Shown piece by piece: positions 23,217 through 31,944 of a DNA stretch of 50,791 bases (position 1 is the first letter of the stretch; each line of letters begins with the position of its first letter). The notes below the pieces were generated by a model. It had not been told where the DNA came from. It saw only the letters and a list, made by a program, of their open reading frames with translations, and did not search any database. A program made the translations under genes and the position numbers. Origin of the DNA: Nitrosomonas sp. (GTDB lineage: Bacteria > Pseudomonadota > Gammaproteobacteria > Burkholderiales > Nitrosomonadaceae); assembly GCF_021731985.1 (NCBI RefSeq), contig NZ_JAKFWH010000067.1:1-50791 (forward strand), given 5' to 3'.

Positions 23217-24199
23217 CCATCACTTTATTGACTGCGGTACCCAGAACCGGAAAAACTTCCTATGCTGTATGGGACATCATCAAGCCAGCGATAGAAGAGG
23301 GCAAGACTGTCTATGTTTGCGGTATCCCGAAATTACAACTGCCACATATCAAAGTTGATCACGTCTGGATTCGCAAATGGCACGAGCGCAAATACTCAGA
23401 AAGTATTGAAGAAGATCAACTGGAACATATCCCACCAAATTCTTTGATCGTTTTAGATGAAGCTTGGGAATGCTGGCCAGCGGCGGGGGTTGCCAATGCG
23501 CATGAATCCATTTCACACTTGGCCAAGCATGGCCATTATGGCATTGATTTTCTGATCATCACGCAAAAACCGCATTTACTGCATACGGCCGTACTCGCAC
23601 AAGTTAGCGTTCATAAGCATATTCTGAAAAAGTGGTCAGGCGCCAAGATGCTCGAATGGCCCGAATACGTTGCCAATCCTTCGGTGAAATCTAACCGTGA
23701 TCAAGCGGTAACCGTACCCTTCAAAGTCAGGAGTGAAGCTTTCAGCCTTTACCATTCCGGACAGTTTCATACCAAGTTAAAACAAAGAAAACCTTTACAA
23801 CTCTATTTCACTTTGTTTTTGTTCTTATTGATGCCAGCGCTTTTTTACTATTCTTATGCTGCGGTTACTAAAAACCGCGCTGAACCACAAACAGAAGAAA
23901 AAATAGTGGAAAAGGAACCTGAAAACCCCAGCCTGTTATCTGCCCTGGCTCCTGCGCCGGTTTCCGCTCCGGTTCCGGCCCCTGTTCTTTCTTCCGATAC
24001 AGCAACCCCTGTTACAAAGAAGAAATTTGATTCCATCGTATCTGCTGATTATGACTGGTCTGGTGTTTCAGCCTGTTTATCTTCTCCAAAGTATGGATGC
24101 GTTTGTTATGGCCAGTCAGGGCATCGTTTAGCCGTTCCGGCTGATATGTGTGAGTCGGCTATTACTTATGGCTGGCCACAATCATCGAGAAAATCATGA
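23213..24199 (+). CDS. zot: Zot-like assembly ATPase (gene I)
   Basis: 328 residues. N-terminal ATPase with P-loop AVPRTGKTS (about 8-16) and Walker B SLIVLDEAWE (about 76-85), the zonular occludens toxin/pI family. One membrane helix follows (LYFTLFLFLLMPALFYYSYAA, about 200-222), then a Pro/Ala-rich periplasmic linker and a Cys-containing tail (CLSSPKYGCVCYGQSG, then CESAITYGW). It drives phage assembly and export in the inner membrane. No secretin gene follows, so a host secretin is probably used. Last core phage gene. Confidence 0.92.
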   Translation: MTITLLTAVPRTGKTSYAVWDIIKPAIEEGKTVYVCGIPKLQLPHIKVDHVWIRKWHERKYSESIEEDQLEHIPPNSLIVLDEAWECWPAAGVANAHESISHLAKHGHYGIDFLIITQKPHLLHTAVLAQVSVHKHILKKWSGAKMLEWPEYVANPSVKSNRDQAVTVPFKVRSEAFSLYHSGQFHTKLKQRKPLQLYFTLFLFLLMPALFYYSYAAVTKNRAEPQTEEKIVEKEPENPSLLSALAPAPVSAPVPAPVLSSDTATPVTKKKFDSIVSADYDWSGVSACLSSPKYGCVCYGQSGHRLAVPADMCESAITYGWPQSSRKS

Positions 24200-24467
24200 A
24201 GAGGTCTCGGAGTTCTGTTAATAACTGTACGCAAAAAAGTATTAATTCATCAAAATATAATTCATTTAAATAGGATTAATGATTGCAGGATACAATTAAC
24301 AAAATAATGGAGAATATGTTTTAGTTCAGATTTATGCTGAGCTGACATTTTTTAATACGGTCTCAAAGCCTACTTACAGCTTGAAGTGAGCATTTAGTAT
24401 TTATAGTTTTACGCTGACCCATAAAATTAATTAATGCGCATTTATCATAAGAACAATACAGTTACCT

Positions 24468-26216
24468 ATGAAACATAAGAAAAAACAAGTGCATGAGGCG
24501 CAAGGATTACCTAAAGAATTAAAGTGGCTGCATATCTCAGATTTTCATTGTAAAGAAAATATCAAGTGGTCTCAAGACCTTGTATTAAATAACCTGCTTA
24601 ATGACATTGAGAGGAAATACTCAGGGGAATCTAGGCCAGATTTAATATTTGTAACTGGAGATATTTCTTTTTCTGGAAAAAAAGCAGAATTTGATATTGC
24701 TCAAGATTTTATTGATAGATTACTTGAAGTCACCCTTGTAGAAAAAGATCATATATTTTTTGTACCAGGAAATCACGATATTGAAAGAAGTGAAGAAGAA
24801 GATGCTATCGTAGGAGCACGCGCATCAATAAAAAATCTTACGGAACTTGATAGAATTTACTCAAATCCAAAAAGGTTAAAAACTTTATACAAGAGGCAAA
24901 AAAACTACCGAGATTTTGTAAATGCCAATAGATCAAAAAAAATATACACCGATGATAGCTCTATCCATAATATTACAATAGAGTTGAAATCTATAAAAAT
25001 AAAAATATTGTTATTAGATTCCGCTTGGCTCGCTCATGATGACACGGACTGCCGGAATTTAGCTGTTGGATTACAGCAAATTAAAAATTGCATAGATAAT
25101 AATCATTTCGAACACTTAGTAGTTGCACTTATACACCATCCGGTATCTTGGCTTAAAGAATTTGAGGAAGTACTTATAGAAAACACCTTGATCGAAGATA
25201 CGCATATCGTTTTTCGAGGACATGTGCATCAAGGAGACATAAGTTCAATAGAAAAAAACAATGATCGATTAGTTATATTTACTGCAGGAGCTGCTTACGA
25301 ATCTAGAGCATCAGTCAACTCATATTCCTTTGGGAAGTTGAACTTACTTACTGGCAAAGGGGAGAAATTTTCCCATTCTTATTCGGGAGCAACAAATAGT
25401 TGGAATTTGAGTGGAACAAATTCATGGAATTTAGCACTCTCTCCCGTTTTGAATTCTGAAGAAATTTATTCGCTTGTCACTTCTATAGTGACTGAATACC
25501 CAAATTATATTTCTTGCATAATAATGAATTTGAAAGCAGATGTTCCTCGAAAATTTCAAGATGAATATGTACTTTTAAACAAATCAGCGAATCTTGATCA
25601 TAGAAATGAAGAGATAGTCGATTTCATAGACCAATTACAGTGGCTTACTTGCTTCCAGTATATTTGGGAAGCCACTGATTGGGAAGCACAATTTAAGAGA
25701 ATAGTTTTAAGTCTTGAAATGTCACTAATATCTATTACAAAATTAACAGATGAGCTTAGGGCATTGGATCAAGAGTCTGGAATGCTACTGAACAAGCTTC
25801 TGAATACTTCTTCGAATAATGCAATAAATAGTCTCGATGACTCAATCATGGATTTTATATCTACAAGAGAATTTGATAGTGCTTACAATTTAATTGAAAA
25901 ATGGGAGCATGGTGTTGATCTAAAGAACGGTGAAAAAAGGTATCTAAAAAGAAAAAAGCTGGAAGTAGCACTTACAGAAAAATCCAACAAAAATATTCAG
26001 TTAAATATATGCGACTTAAAAGCCCTTCCAGATTTAGATAGAGAAGAATTATTACTTCTTTCACATGCATACTATCAAATCAAAATGTATCCGGATGCAG
26101 AAACTACAATTTTGCAAGCTTTTGAGCTCGGTGCAGACATAGTTCAAGCACGTCATTTAGCAAGAGCTATTGCGGGGCAAACAGGGAATAGGCAATTAGT
26201 AGAAAAGGTAATGTGA
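24468..26216 (+). CDS. calcineurin-like metallophosphoesterase, cargo gene 1
   Basis: 582 residues. All five metallophosphoesterase motifs are visible: D25-x-H27 in ISDFHCKEN, G64-D65 in VTGDISFSG, GNHD (101-104), HHPVSW (about 223) and GHVH in FRGHVHQGD (about 248). The catalytic domain covers about residues 18-290. The C-terminal half is helical and ends in a TPR-like region (ELLLLSHAYYQIKMYPDAETTILQAFELGAD). It would hydrolyse a phosphoester, possibly nucleic acid or a nucleotide signal. It ends 1 bp before the GHKL ATPase gene. AT-rich compared with the phage genes, suggesting separate acquisition. Substrate unknown. Confidence 0.85.
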   Translation: MKHKKKQVHEAQGLPKELKWLHISDFHCKENIKWSQDLVLNNLLNDIERKYSGESRPDLIFVTGDISFSGKKAEFDIAQDFIDRLLEVTLVEKDHIFFVPGNHDIERSEEEDAIVGARASIKNLTELDRIYSNPKRLKTLYKRQKNYRDFVNANRSKKIYTDDSSIHNITIELKSIKIKILLLDSAWLAHDDTDCRNLAVGLQQIKNCIDNNHFEHLVVALIHHPVSWLKEFEEVLIENTLIEDTHIVFRGHVHQGDISSIEKNNDRLVIFTAGAAYESRASVNSYSFGKLNLLTGKGEKFSHSYSGATNSWNLSGTNSWNLALSPVLNSEEIYSLVTSIVTEYPNYISCIIMNLKADVPRKFQDEYVLLNKSANLDHRNEEIVDFIDQLQWLTCFQYIWEATDWEAQFKRIVLSLEMSLISITKLTDELRALDQESGMLLNKLLNTSSNNAINSLDDSIMDFISTREFDSAYNLIEKWEHGVDLKNGEKRYLKRKKLEVALTEKSNKNIQLNICDLKALPDLDREELLLLSHAYYQIKMYPDAETTILQAFELGADIVQARHLARAIAGQTGNRQLVEKVM

Positions 26217-26217
26217 T

Positions 26218-28551
26218 ATGACAAATGAAAACGACAAATCATTCTCAGTAAAGGTAGATTTTGAAAGAATTTTGCAGACTATAGCTGCAAGGATCTACGA
26301 TACTGAGCATGCCTTTCTAAGAGAGAATGTACAAAATGCTATCGATGCCATTCGCATACAAGCATTAAGAGATCAGCAAACGTCAGACAATCCAGATTAT
26401 AGGATAGACATTCTAATTAAAAACAATACCTGTTCCATTATAGACAATGGCATTGGAATGAATAGAGCTGGATTAGAGCAAAATTTTTGGACTATGGGAG
26501 CAAGTGGAAAAAATAATGATGAGGCTAGAAAAGCAGGATGTATAGGAACATTTGGCATAGGTGGATTCGCAAATTTTGGAGTTTGTGAAACCTTAGAAGT
26601 GATTTCTAAAACAAATTCTTGCGAATCTGCCCATAAAACCTCTCTTTCTAAAGAATCATTCTCAAATAATCAGGGGGGGCTTCCGAAAGTATCATATGTT
26701 GAATCTCACGAAGTCAAAGAAAGAGGAACAATTGTTAAGGGATATAGAGAAGCCGGATTTGATAAACAACAATTAATCAGCTATATAGAAGAATATATCC
26801 AATATGTACGGGAACCTGTTTATATTGATGATCAATTAATATCGAACAAATCTATTAAAAAACAGAAAGAGAAAGAACAAAAAACTGTTCTAGAATTAAA
26901 GAAATACGATAAAGACGGCTTTTCATTAGAAGTGGAGGTTACAGCAGATGAAAGTGATACCCTGGTTGTTTACATATCAGATATTATTATTAATGAGGTA
27001 AGTAATCCTTGTGAAGCTGTACTAAAGCTAAACAGCGGGGTCATAGATATTTTTAAGCAAGGATTTAGGATTTGTCCGGTAAATATTAGTTCAACAATAG
27101 GAGCATCGGGATATTTTGACAGCAATATTTTTCAACCAACCGCTGGGCGAGACTCACTAAATGATACTTCCCTAAGTAGATTGACCAAAATAATTAGGGC
27201 AATTGAAGAAATTGTGTCGCCAGCAATTTTGACAGATTCAAATTTGCTCGCCAACCATATTAGAATGCTTCCAAGTTTTGTTAATCAGGGAAAGCTAGAT
27301 CAGCTTGGGTTACTAAAAGTTTCAACAATTGACGGTCAAAGTTATGCGCTTGGAGAATTAAAAAAGCTTTCACAAGAAGGAAAGAGAGTTTTTTATACAA
27401 ACTCTGCAGCAAAAACTGCTGCATCAGAAGTATTAACTGCAAGGGGACACGTTATTATCAAAATATCGGTTGGTCAACAGCGTCGCCAGGCAGAACAAAC
27501 GTATCTTACTCGTATATGTGGTGCTGAGAGATTTGATGATTTACTCGAATGCTTAGAAATTTATGACGAACTTGATAGATTTGAAAAAACTATAGTATCT
27601 GAACTCGATTATGTAATTAGAAAGCTATTTAATCCCCCTTCTTACAAATTTGTTACTGGAAAACTATCCTTAGATGCTCCAATTTATTGGAGCAATAAAA
27701 AAGAATCTGGTAAGACAATTGTTTTTTTAGATACTAGACATGGTGAGTTTCAGAAGCTCAAGCCTCTTGGATACTCATCATTGCTTACTTCACTGATTGA
27801 AGCATTTTGCAGAGAATACCTTTCAGACACCCTGAAAAGACAAAGTACCAAATTTTTCGGAACAGGATCTGTTAATTTCGATTCATATAGCAAATCACAT
27901 ATCGAATTATGGGAGTTGCTACCTTCCGATATTGAAATTTCTACAATTAATCCACTTAATAAAAATGCTAAACCTAATTACAGAGGAAGCGGTGCGAGTA
28001 TATCTGTAATGAGAAGTTCAGATATTACTCAAGTTACAATTACTCAGGATGAGGGAGTTAAAGAAGAAATATCAGAAGAAAAAGAATTTGCGAATACTAT
28101 TACGAAGTCCTCTCCAAAAATATTACGAATAATTGATGAAACTAAAAATACAGGCCTCGAAGGTTACTATATAAAATTACCACAAACTGCGACAAATGCA
28201 TTTGGAGATTTGCTAAAAACATTTCCTTCATTCGTTGTTCTCTGGTTTGCAAATAGAGTCACCTGGCAAGTATCAGATCTTCAGAGCTCGGCTTTTTTAT
28301 TTGATATTACATTAGACAGAATTATCACTACCACAAATGACGGTAAGCTATCACATGGTTCAGAAGAACTAAGTACAATGAAAATTCATAGCTATTCAGA
28401 TTCATTATATTTATTTGTTCCTTCTTCAATAGTAGATTTCATAGTTCCTAAAGATAATGGGAGTCCCATTAAATTACAAATTCGTCATGAACTTGTTGAT
28501 ATTGAAGGCGCAAGATCTTGGGCTGCCAGAGAAGAATTAGTTACAGAATAA
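26218..28551 (+). CDS. Hsp90-like GHKL ATPase, cargo gene 2
   Basis: 777 residues. The Bergerat ATP fold is at the N-terminus: N-box LRENVQNAIDAI (Glu36, Asn40, Asp43), G1 box IIDNGIGM (Asp76-Gly80) and G2 box GTFGIGGFANFG (Gly110-Gly115), the same order as HtpG/Hsp90. A second alpha/beta domain follows (PVYIDDQLISNKS, then FQPTAGRDSL), and the C-terminal 400 residues do not resemble HtpG. It is more likely an ATP-driven conformational switch of a conflict system than a housekeeping chaperone. Tightly coupled to the metallophosphoesterase. Confidence 0.85.
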   Translation: MTNENDKSFSVKVDFERILQTIAARIYDTEHAFLRENVQNAIDAIRIQALRDQQTSDNPDYRIDILIKNNTCSIIDNGIGMNRAGLEQNFWTMGASGKNNDEARKAGCIGTFGIGGFANFGVCETLEVISKTNSCESAHKTSLSKESFSNNQGGLPKVSYVESHEVKERGTIVKGYREAGFDKQQLISYIEEYIQYVREPVYIDDQLISNKSIKKQKEKEQKTVLELKKYDKDGFSLEVEVTADESDTLVVYISDIIINEVSNPCEAVLKLNSGVIDIFKQGFRICPVNISSTIGASGYFDSNIFQPTAGRDSLNDTSLSRLTKIIRAIEEIVSPAILTDSNLLANHIRMLPSFVNQGKLDQLGLLKVSTIDGQSYALGELKKLSQEGKRVFYTNSAAKTAASEVLTARGHVIIKISVGQQRRQAEQTYLTRICGAERFDDLLECLEIYDELDRFEKTIVSELDYVIRKLFNPPSYKFVTGKLSLDAPIYWSNKKESGKTIVFLDTRHGEFQKLKPLGYSSLLTSLIEAFCREYLSDTLKRQSTKFFGTGSVNFDSYSKSHIELWELLPSDIEISTINPLNKNAKPNYRGSGASISVMRSSDITQVTITQDEGVKEEISEEKEFANTITKSSPKILRIIDETKNTGLEGYYIKLPQTATNAFGDLLKTFPSFVVLWFANRVTWQVSDLQSSAFLFDITLDRIITTTNDGKLSHGSEELSTMKIHSYSDSLYLFVPSSIVDFIVPKDNGSPIKLQIRHELVDIEGARSWAAREELVTE

Positions 28552-28797
28552 AATGCAACTCAAGCATCTTTAGTTTCCACATAATATAGAGCAATTAGCC
28601 AGGAATTTTAGCTTTTTGATTTTGTGACGAAAATAACAAGAATCGAACGTGAAGTATTCTAGCGCCAAATTTAACTTACTTTACTATCTGTTTTTTGGTA
28701 CAGACTATTTATCTGCTAGTTACATTCTATTTCCTGTCTACATTGCGTCTACATAGATATAACAAAAATAAGATATAGATTTCAAGTTATTGTTTTT
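28552..28797. other. AT-rich right end of the prophage
   Basis: No gene is seen. It holds the two right arm-type sites at 28735-28754 and leads into attR. Confidence 0.7.
28735..28754 (+). repeat. two 11-bp-spaced arm-type sites (right)
   Basis: TGTCTACAT (28735-28743) and CGTCTACAT (28746-28754), the same two variants and same 11-bp spacing as at 15238-15257, 43 bp from attR. Confidence 0.75.
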
Positions 28798-28844
28798 ATG
28801 GTGCCGACACCAAGAATCGAACTCGGGACCTTCTGATTACAAAT
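28798..28844 (-). repeat. attR: 47-bp repeat within tRNA-Thr
   Basis: Exact match of 15052-15098. It covers the tRNA from the anticodon loop to CCA, so the prophage restores a complete tRNA gene at this end. Confidence 0.95.
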
Positions 28845-28874
28845 CAGCTGCTCTACCATCTGAGCTATGTCGGC
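28799..28874 (-). tRNA. tRNA-Thr (anticodon UGU)
   Basis: 76 nt with encoded CCA. The acceptor stem starts GCCGACA and closes with TGTCGGC; D-arm GCTCAGATGGTAGAGC; anticodon loop TTTGTAA with TGT; T-arm GAGTTCGATTC. Complete gene, used as the prophage integration site. Confidence 0.95.
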
Positions 28875-28905
28875 AACTTAATATGACCAAACCCAAATAC
28901 TAAAG

Positions 28906-29334
28906 TCATTTGATTATGCGAAGATTGGGTTTGCGTGATTTTTTTGTTTGATAAGTTAAAGAATTTTGGATCGTACTATTTTGTTGTTCGTTATCTGGCA
29001 TTCCTTGATTCTCCACTTCTTTATTATCAGAGGAGAATGCTATTCCTTGATTTACTTCTTTCGCAAAAATACCCTTAACAGCGGCGAGCGGTATCTCTAG
29101 CTTTCTTGGCACACCATTGAATCGTGCAGTGAAGCTGATAAAATCATTATTAATGATAAGCTCATGCACGGCTTTTGCACTTATATTAAAAACTATCTCG
29201 CCATTTTTTATATACTCTATTGGGATATCTAAATCCGGATAGGCTTTTACAGATACATAAGGGGTAAAATCACTGTCAATGCACCAATCATAAATTGAGC
29301 GAATTAAATAGGGTTTCGTTGAATTGGTGCTCAT
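28906..29334 (-). CDS. sspB: SspB, ClpXP specificity-enhancing factor
   Basis: 142 residues. The substrate-binding domain has the family start KPYLIRSIYDWCIDSDFTPYVSVKA, and the C-terminal short ClpX-binding tail ends SRKPNLRIIK after a flexible acidic linker. SspB delivers ssrA-tagged proteins to ClpXP, a functional link to the tmRNA at the left end of the window. Its start overlaps the sspA stop by 4 bp (ATGA). Confidence 0.95.
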   Translation of the reverse strand: MSTNSTKPYLIRSIYDWCIDSDFTPYVSVKAYPDLDIPIEYIKNGEIVFNISAKAVHELIINNDFISFTARFNGVPRKLEIPLAAVKGIFAKEVNQGIAFSSDNKEVENQGMPDNEQQNSTIQNSLTYQTKKSRKPNLRIIK

Positions 29335-29930
29335 TTCCGCATTATTTTTTCTGAAGCTGATAATGCGTCAATAAATAACGGCCGACTAAACAACCTTTCC
29401 GAATACTTTAGTAACGGCGCCGCTTGTTTAGGAAGACGAATTCCAAAATGTTCAAGTCTCCACAGTAGAGGCGCTATCGCAACATCAAGCATTGAAAATT
29501 CATCACCAAGCATGAATTTTTGTTTCTCAAAGATCGGAGATATAATCGTCAGATTATCTGCTATCACAGTACGAGCCTTATCAATTTCTTTTTGATCTGA
29601 ACCATCAAACGCATTGATATAACAAAACAATTCTTGTTCAAAACGGAACAACAACAAACGCGCACGAGCTCGCATTACGGGATCTGCTGGCATTAATTGC
29701 GGGTGTGGAAAGCGATCATCAATATATTCATTAATGATGTTTGATTCATATAACACAAGATCGCGTTCCACAAGTACCGGTGCTTTTCCATAAGGACTCA
29801 TTACAGCCAAGTCTTCTGATTTATTATTTGGATCGACGTCAATTACCTGAAAATCCATATCCTTTTCGTGCAGAACTATCCGGCAACGATGGCTGTATGG
29901 ACATGTAATTGTTGAATATAGTGTCATCAT
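29331..29930 (-). CDS. sspA: SspA, stringent starvation protein A
   Basis: 199 residues, glutathione-S-transferase fold: N-terminal thioredoxin-like part (LYSTITCPYSHRCRIVLHEKDM, VLYESNIINEYID) and helical C-terminal part (FSMLDVAIAPLLWRLEHFGI). In E. coli it binds RNA polymerase rather than acting as a transferase. Encoded after petABC and coupled to sspB, the usual betaproteobacterial order. Confidence 0.95.
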   Translation of the reverse strand: MMTLYSTITCPYSHRCRIVLHEKDMDFQVIDVDPNNKSEDLAVMSPYGKAPVLVERDLVLYESNIINEYIDDRFPHPQLMPADPVMRARARLLLFRFEQELFCYINAFDGSDQKEIDKARTVIADNLTIISPIFEKQKFMLGDEFSMLDVAIAPLLWRLEHFGIRLPKQAAPLLKYSERLFSRPLFIDALSASEKIMRK

Positions 29931-29977
29931 AACTTCTATTCCCGAACTTCGTTACAATATATTCAGCAAGTTTTATG

Positions 29978-30703
29978 TCAATGAATATCTTTCCAATATT
30001 CTCTTTTTAGTGCATAGGATAAAATCAGCATACCTAAAAGAAAAGCCATGACTGTAAGCCCTAACTCCTTACGGGCATTTGCGTGAGGCTCACCTAGATA
30101 AACCAGATAGTTAACTAAATCGCCGACAAAGCTATCAAACTCCGCCTTCGTCATTTCACCTTGTTTATCAAGCACCAAGGTCTTCTGCTCACCTTTATCA
30201 CTTGTTTTAACAATCAATTTCTGCTCACCCTGCAATTGATAAAAAACATGTGGCATTGCTGCACGATCAAAAACAAGATTGTTCCATCCAGTCGCAGTGG
30301 AGTCGTCACGATAAAAAGCCCGCAGATAAGTATATAACCAATCCGCTCCTCGCGAGCGCGCTATTACTGATAAGTCAGGCGGCGCAACACCAAACCATAC
30401 CTCACCTTCTTTTTTCTGCATTGCAGATTCCATCAGACCGCCAACTTTCTGACCTGTAAATACCAGCTTAGTCAGTATTTCTTCATTAGTAAATCCGATA
30501 TCACGATGACGGTTATAGCGCATATAGCTTGCACCATGACAAGTTAGGCAGTAGTTAACAAAACTCTCTGCACCACGTTGTAACGAAGCATTGTCAGTTG
30601 TACTAACTGGAGCACTATCTAATGCCATACCAGACTCAGCAGCGAACAAGTCACTAAATGGAGCCACACATAAGATAAATATAACAATTGTTATTTTCTT
30701 CAT
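29978..30703 (-). CDS. petC: cytochrome c1
   Basis: 241 residues with a signal peptide (IVIFILCVAPFSDLFAA), heme-binding C52-x-x-C55-H56 in NYCLTCHGAS, the axial Met region (DRAAMPHVF) and a C-terminal membrane anchor (LGLTVMAFLLGMLILSYALKREYW). It accepts electrons from the Rieske protein in the bc1 complex. Third gene of petABC; 5 bp after petB. Confidence 0.96.
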   Translation of the reverse strand: MKKITIVIFILCVAPFSDLFAAESGMALDSAPVSTTDNASLQRGAESFVNYCLTCHGASYMRYNRHRDIGFTNEEILTKLVFTGQKVGGLMESAMQKKEGEVWFGVAPPDLSVIARSRGADWLYTYLRAFYRDDSTATGWNNLVFDRAAMPHVFYQLQGEQKLIVKTSDKGEQKTLVLDKQGEMTKAEFDSFVGDLVNYLVYLGEPHANARKELGLTVMAFLLGMLILSYALKREYWKDIH

Positions 30704-30708
30704 TTTTT

Positions 30709-31944
30709 TTACTCTTTTACTCTTTTGGGCTCAGGTTTTGTTTTATCTATCTTGCTATACCATGGCATTAAAATAAAGAAAGCAAAATAGATGACTGTAA
30801 AGATTTGCGCTAATAAAGTATATAAAGGAGTCGGAGATTTTGTTCCGAGCCAACCCAATACGAAAAAGCTAATCACAAAAAGCGTTAGGGCTGTCTTGAA
30901 ATATTTACCTTTATAGCGTATCGATTTAACCGGACTTCTATCTAGCCAAGGTAAGAAAGCAAAGATAACCACAGAAGCAGCCATCAATATCACACCCCAC
31001 AACTTTGCATCTACCCATAGAAAATTGACAGTCACTGCCCTAAGCATGGAGTAATAAGGTGTGAAATACCATACCGGCGCTATATGATCTGGCGTTTGCA
31101 ATGTGTTTGCAGGTATAAAATTATTGTATTCTAAGAAATACCCGCCCATTTCCGGAGCAAAGAAGACAATTCCACAAAATACCATTAAAAACACCACAAC
31201 ACCGACTATATCCTTTACAGAGTAATAAGGATGAAATGGTATTCCATCGACAGGAATACCCGTTTTTGGGTTTTTATTTGCTTTTATTTCAATGCCATCT
31301 GGATTATTTGATCCAACTTCATGCAACGCTAGAATATGTGCGAACACTAGAACTAACATTATCAAAGGCAATGTTACAACGTGATACGCAAAGAAACGAT
31401 TCAGCGCAACATCCGAAAGTGTAAAATCACCCAGCACCCATTGCTGGAGAGATTCTCCAATAGTTGGAATTGCTCCAAACATACTCACAATCACTTGTGC
31501 ACCCCAGTAAGACATTTGTCCCCAAGGTAAGATATATCCAGTAAAAGCTAAACTCATCAACACAAGGAATATTGCCATACCAACTAGCCACAAGAGCTCC
31601 CGTGGTTTCTGGTAAGAACCGTACATCATTCCGCGAAACATATGCAGATAAACCACGACAAAAAACATGGAAGCACCTGTTGAATGCATATATCGAATTA
31701 ACCAACCATAATCCACATCACGCATGATATATTCAACAGAAGCAAATGCCATACCGGCATCCGGCTTATAATTCATCGTGAGGAAAATTCCGGTAAGTAT
31801 CTGGTTAACCAGAACCAACAAGGCTAATGAGCCAAAAAAATACCAGAAATTAAAGTTCTTAGGGGCATAATATTCGGAAAGATGTGCTTTCCAATTTGAC
31901 GTTAATGGAAATCGTTTATCGATCCATTCAATTATCTTATTCAT
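30709..31944 (-). CDS. petB: cytochrome b of the bc1 complex
   Basis: 411 residues with about eight membrane helices. Conserved features include the heme-ligand helices (RYMHSTGASMFFVVVYLHMFRG and FAYHVVTLPLIMLVLVFAHILALHEVG), the Qo region (SLAFTGYILPWGQMSYWG), and PEWY in variant form as PVWYFTPYYSMLRAV. It is full-length, not split. Its start is next to the petA stop (31945), so the two are translated together. Confidence 0.97.
   Translation of the reverse strand: MNKIIEWIDKRFPLTSNWKAHLSEYYAPKNFNFWYFFGSLALLVLVNQILTGIFLTMNYKPDAGMAFASVEYIMRDVDYGWLIRYMHSTGASMFFVVVYLHMFRGMMYGSYQKPRELLWLVGMAIFLVLMSLAFTGYILPWGQMSYWGAQVIVSMFGAIPTIGESLQQWVLGDFTLSDVALNRFFAYHVVTLPLIMLVLVFAHILALHEVGSNNPDGIEIKANKNPKTGIPVDGIPFHPYYSVKDIVGVVVFLMVFCGIVFFAPEMGGYFLEYNNFIPANTLQTPDHIAPVWYFTPYYSMLRAVTVNFLWVDAKLWGVILMAASVVIFAFLPWLDRSPVKSIRYKGKYFKTALTLFVISFFVLGWLGTKSPTPLYTLLAQIFTVIYFAFFILMPWYSKIDKTKPEPKRVKE

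Larger units (their letters stand above)
15052..28844. mobile_element. inovirus (filamentous phage) prophage with defence-like cargo
   Basis: 13,793 bp bounded by identical 47-bp repeats (15052-15098 and 28798-28844) that are the 3' part of tRNA-Thr. Inside are integrase, TA genes, regulators, ssDNA-binding protein, rolling-circle Rep, major coat, minor coats, adsorption protein and Zot, in filamentous-phage order. A metallophosphoesterase/GHKL-ATPase pair follows. No secretin (gene IV) is encoded. The size is at the large end for inoviruses, and the AT-rich last 4 kb looks acquired. Confidence 0.92.

Noticed and set aside
24381..24412. Promoter TTGAAG/TAGTTT before the cargo pair
   Set aside because: The -10 match is poor at 17-bp spacing; a promoter is expected in 24200-24467 but this one cannot be supported.
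26218..28551. Housekeeping chaperone HtpG
   Set aside because: Only the ATPase domain resembles Hsp90; the C-terminal half differs, and the gene is prophage cargo coupled to a phosphoesterase.
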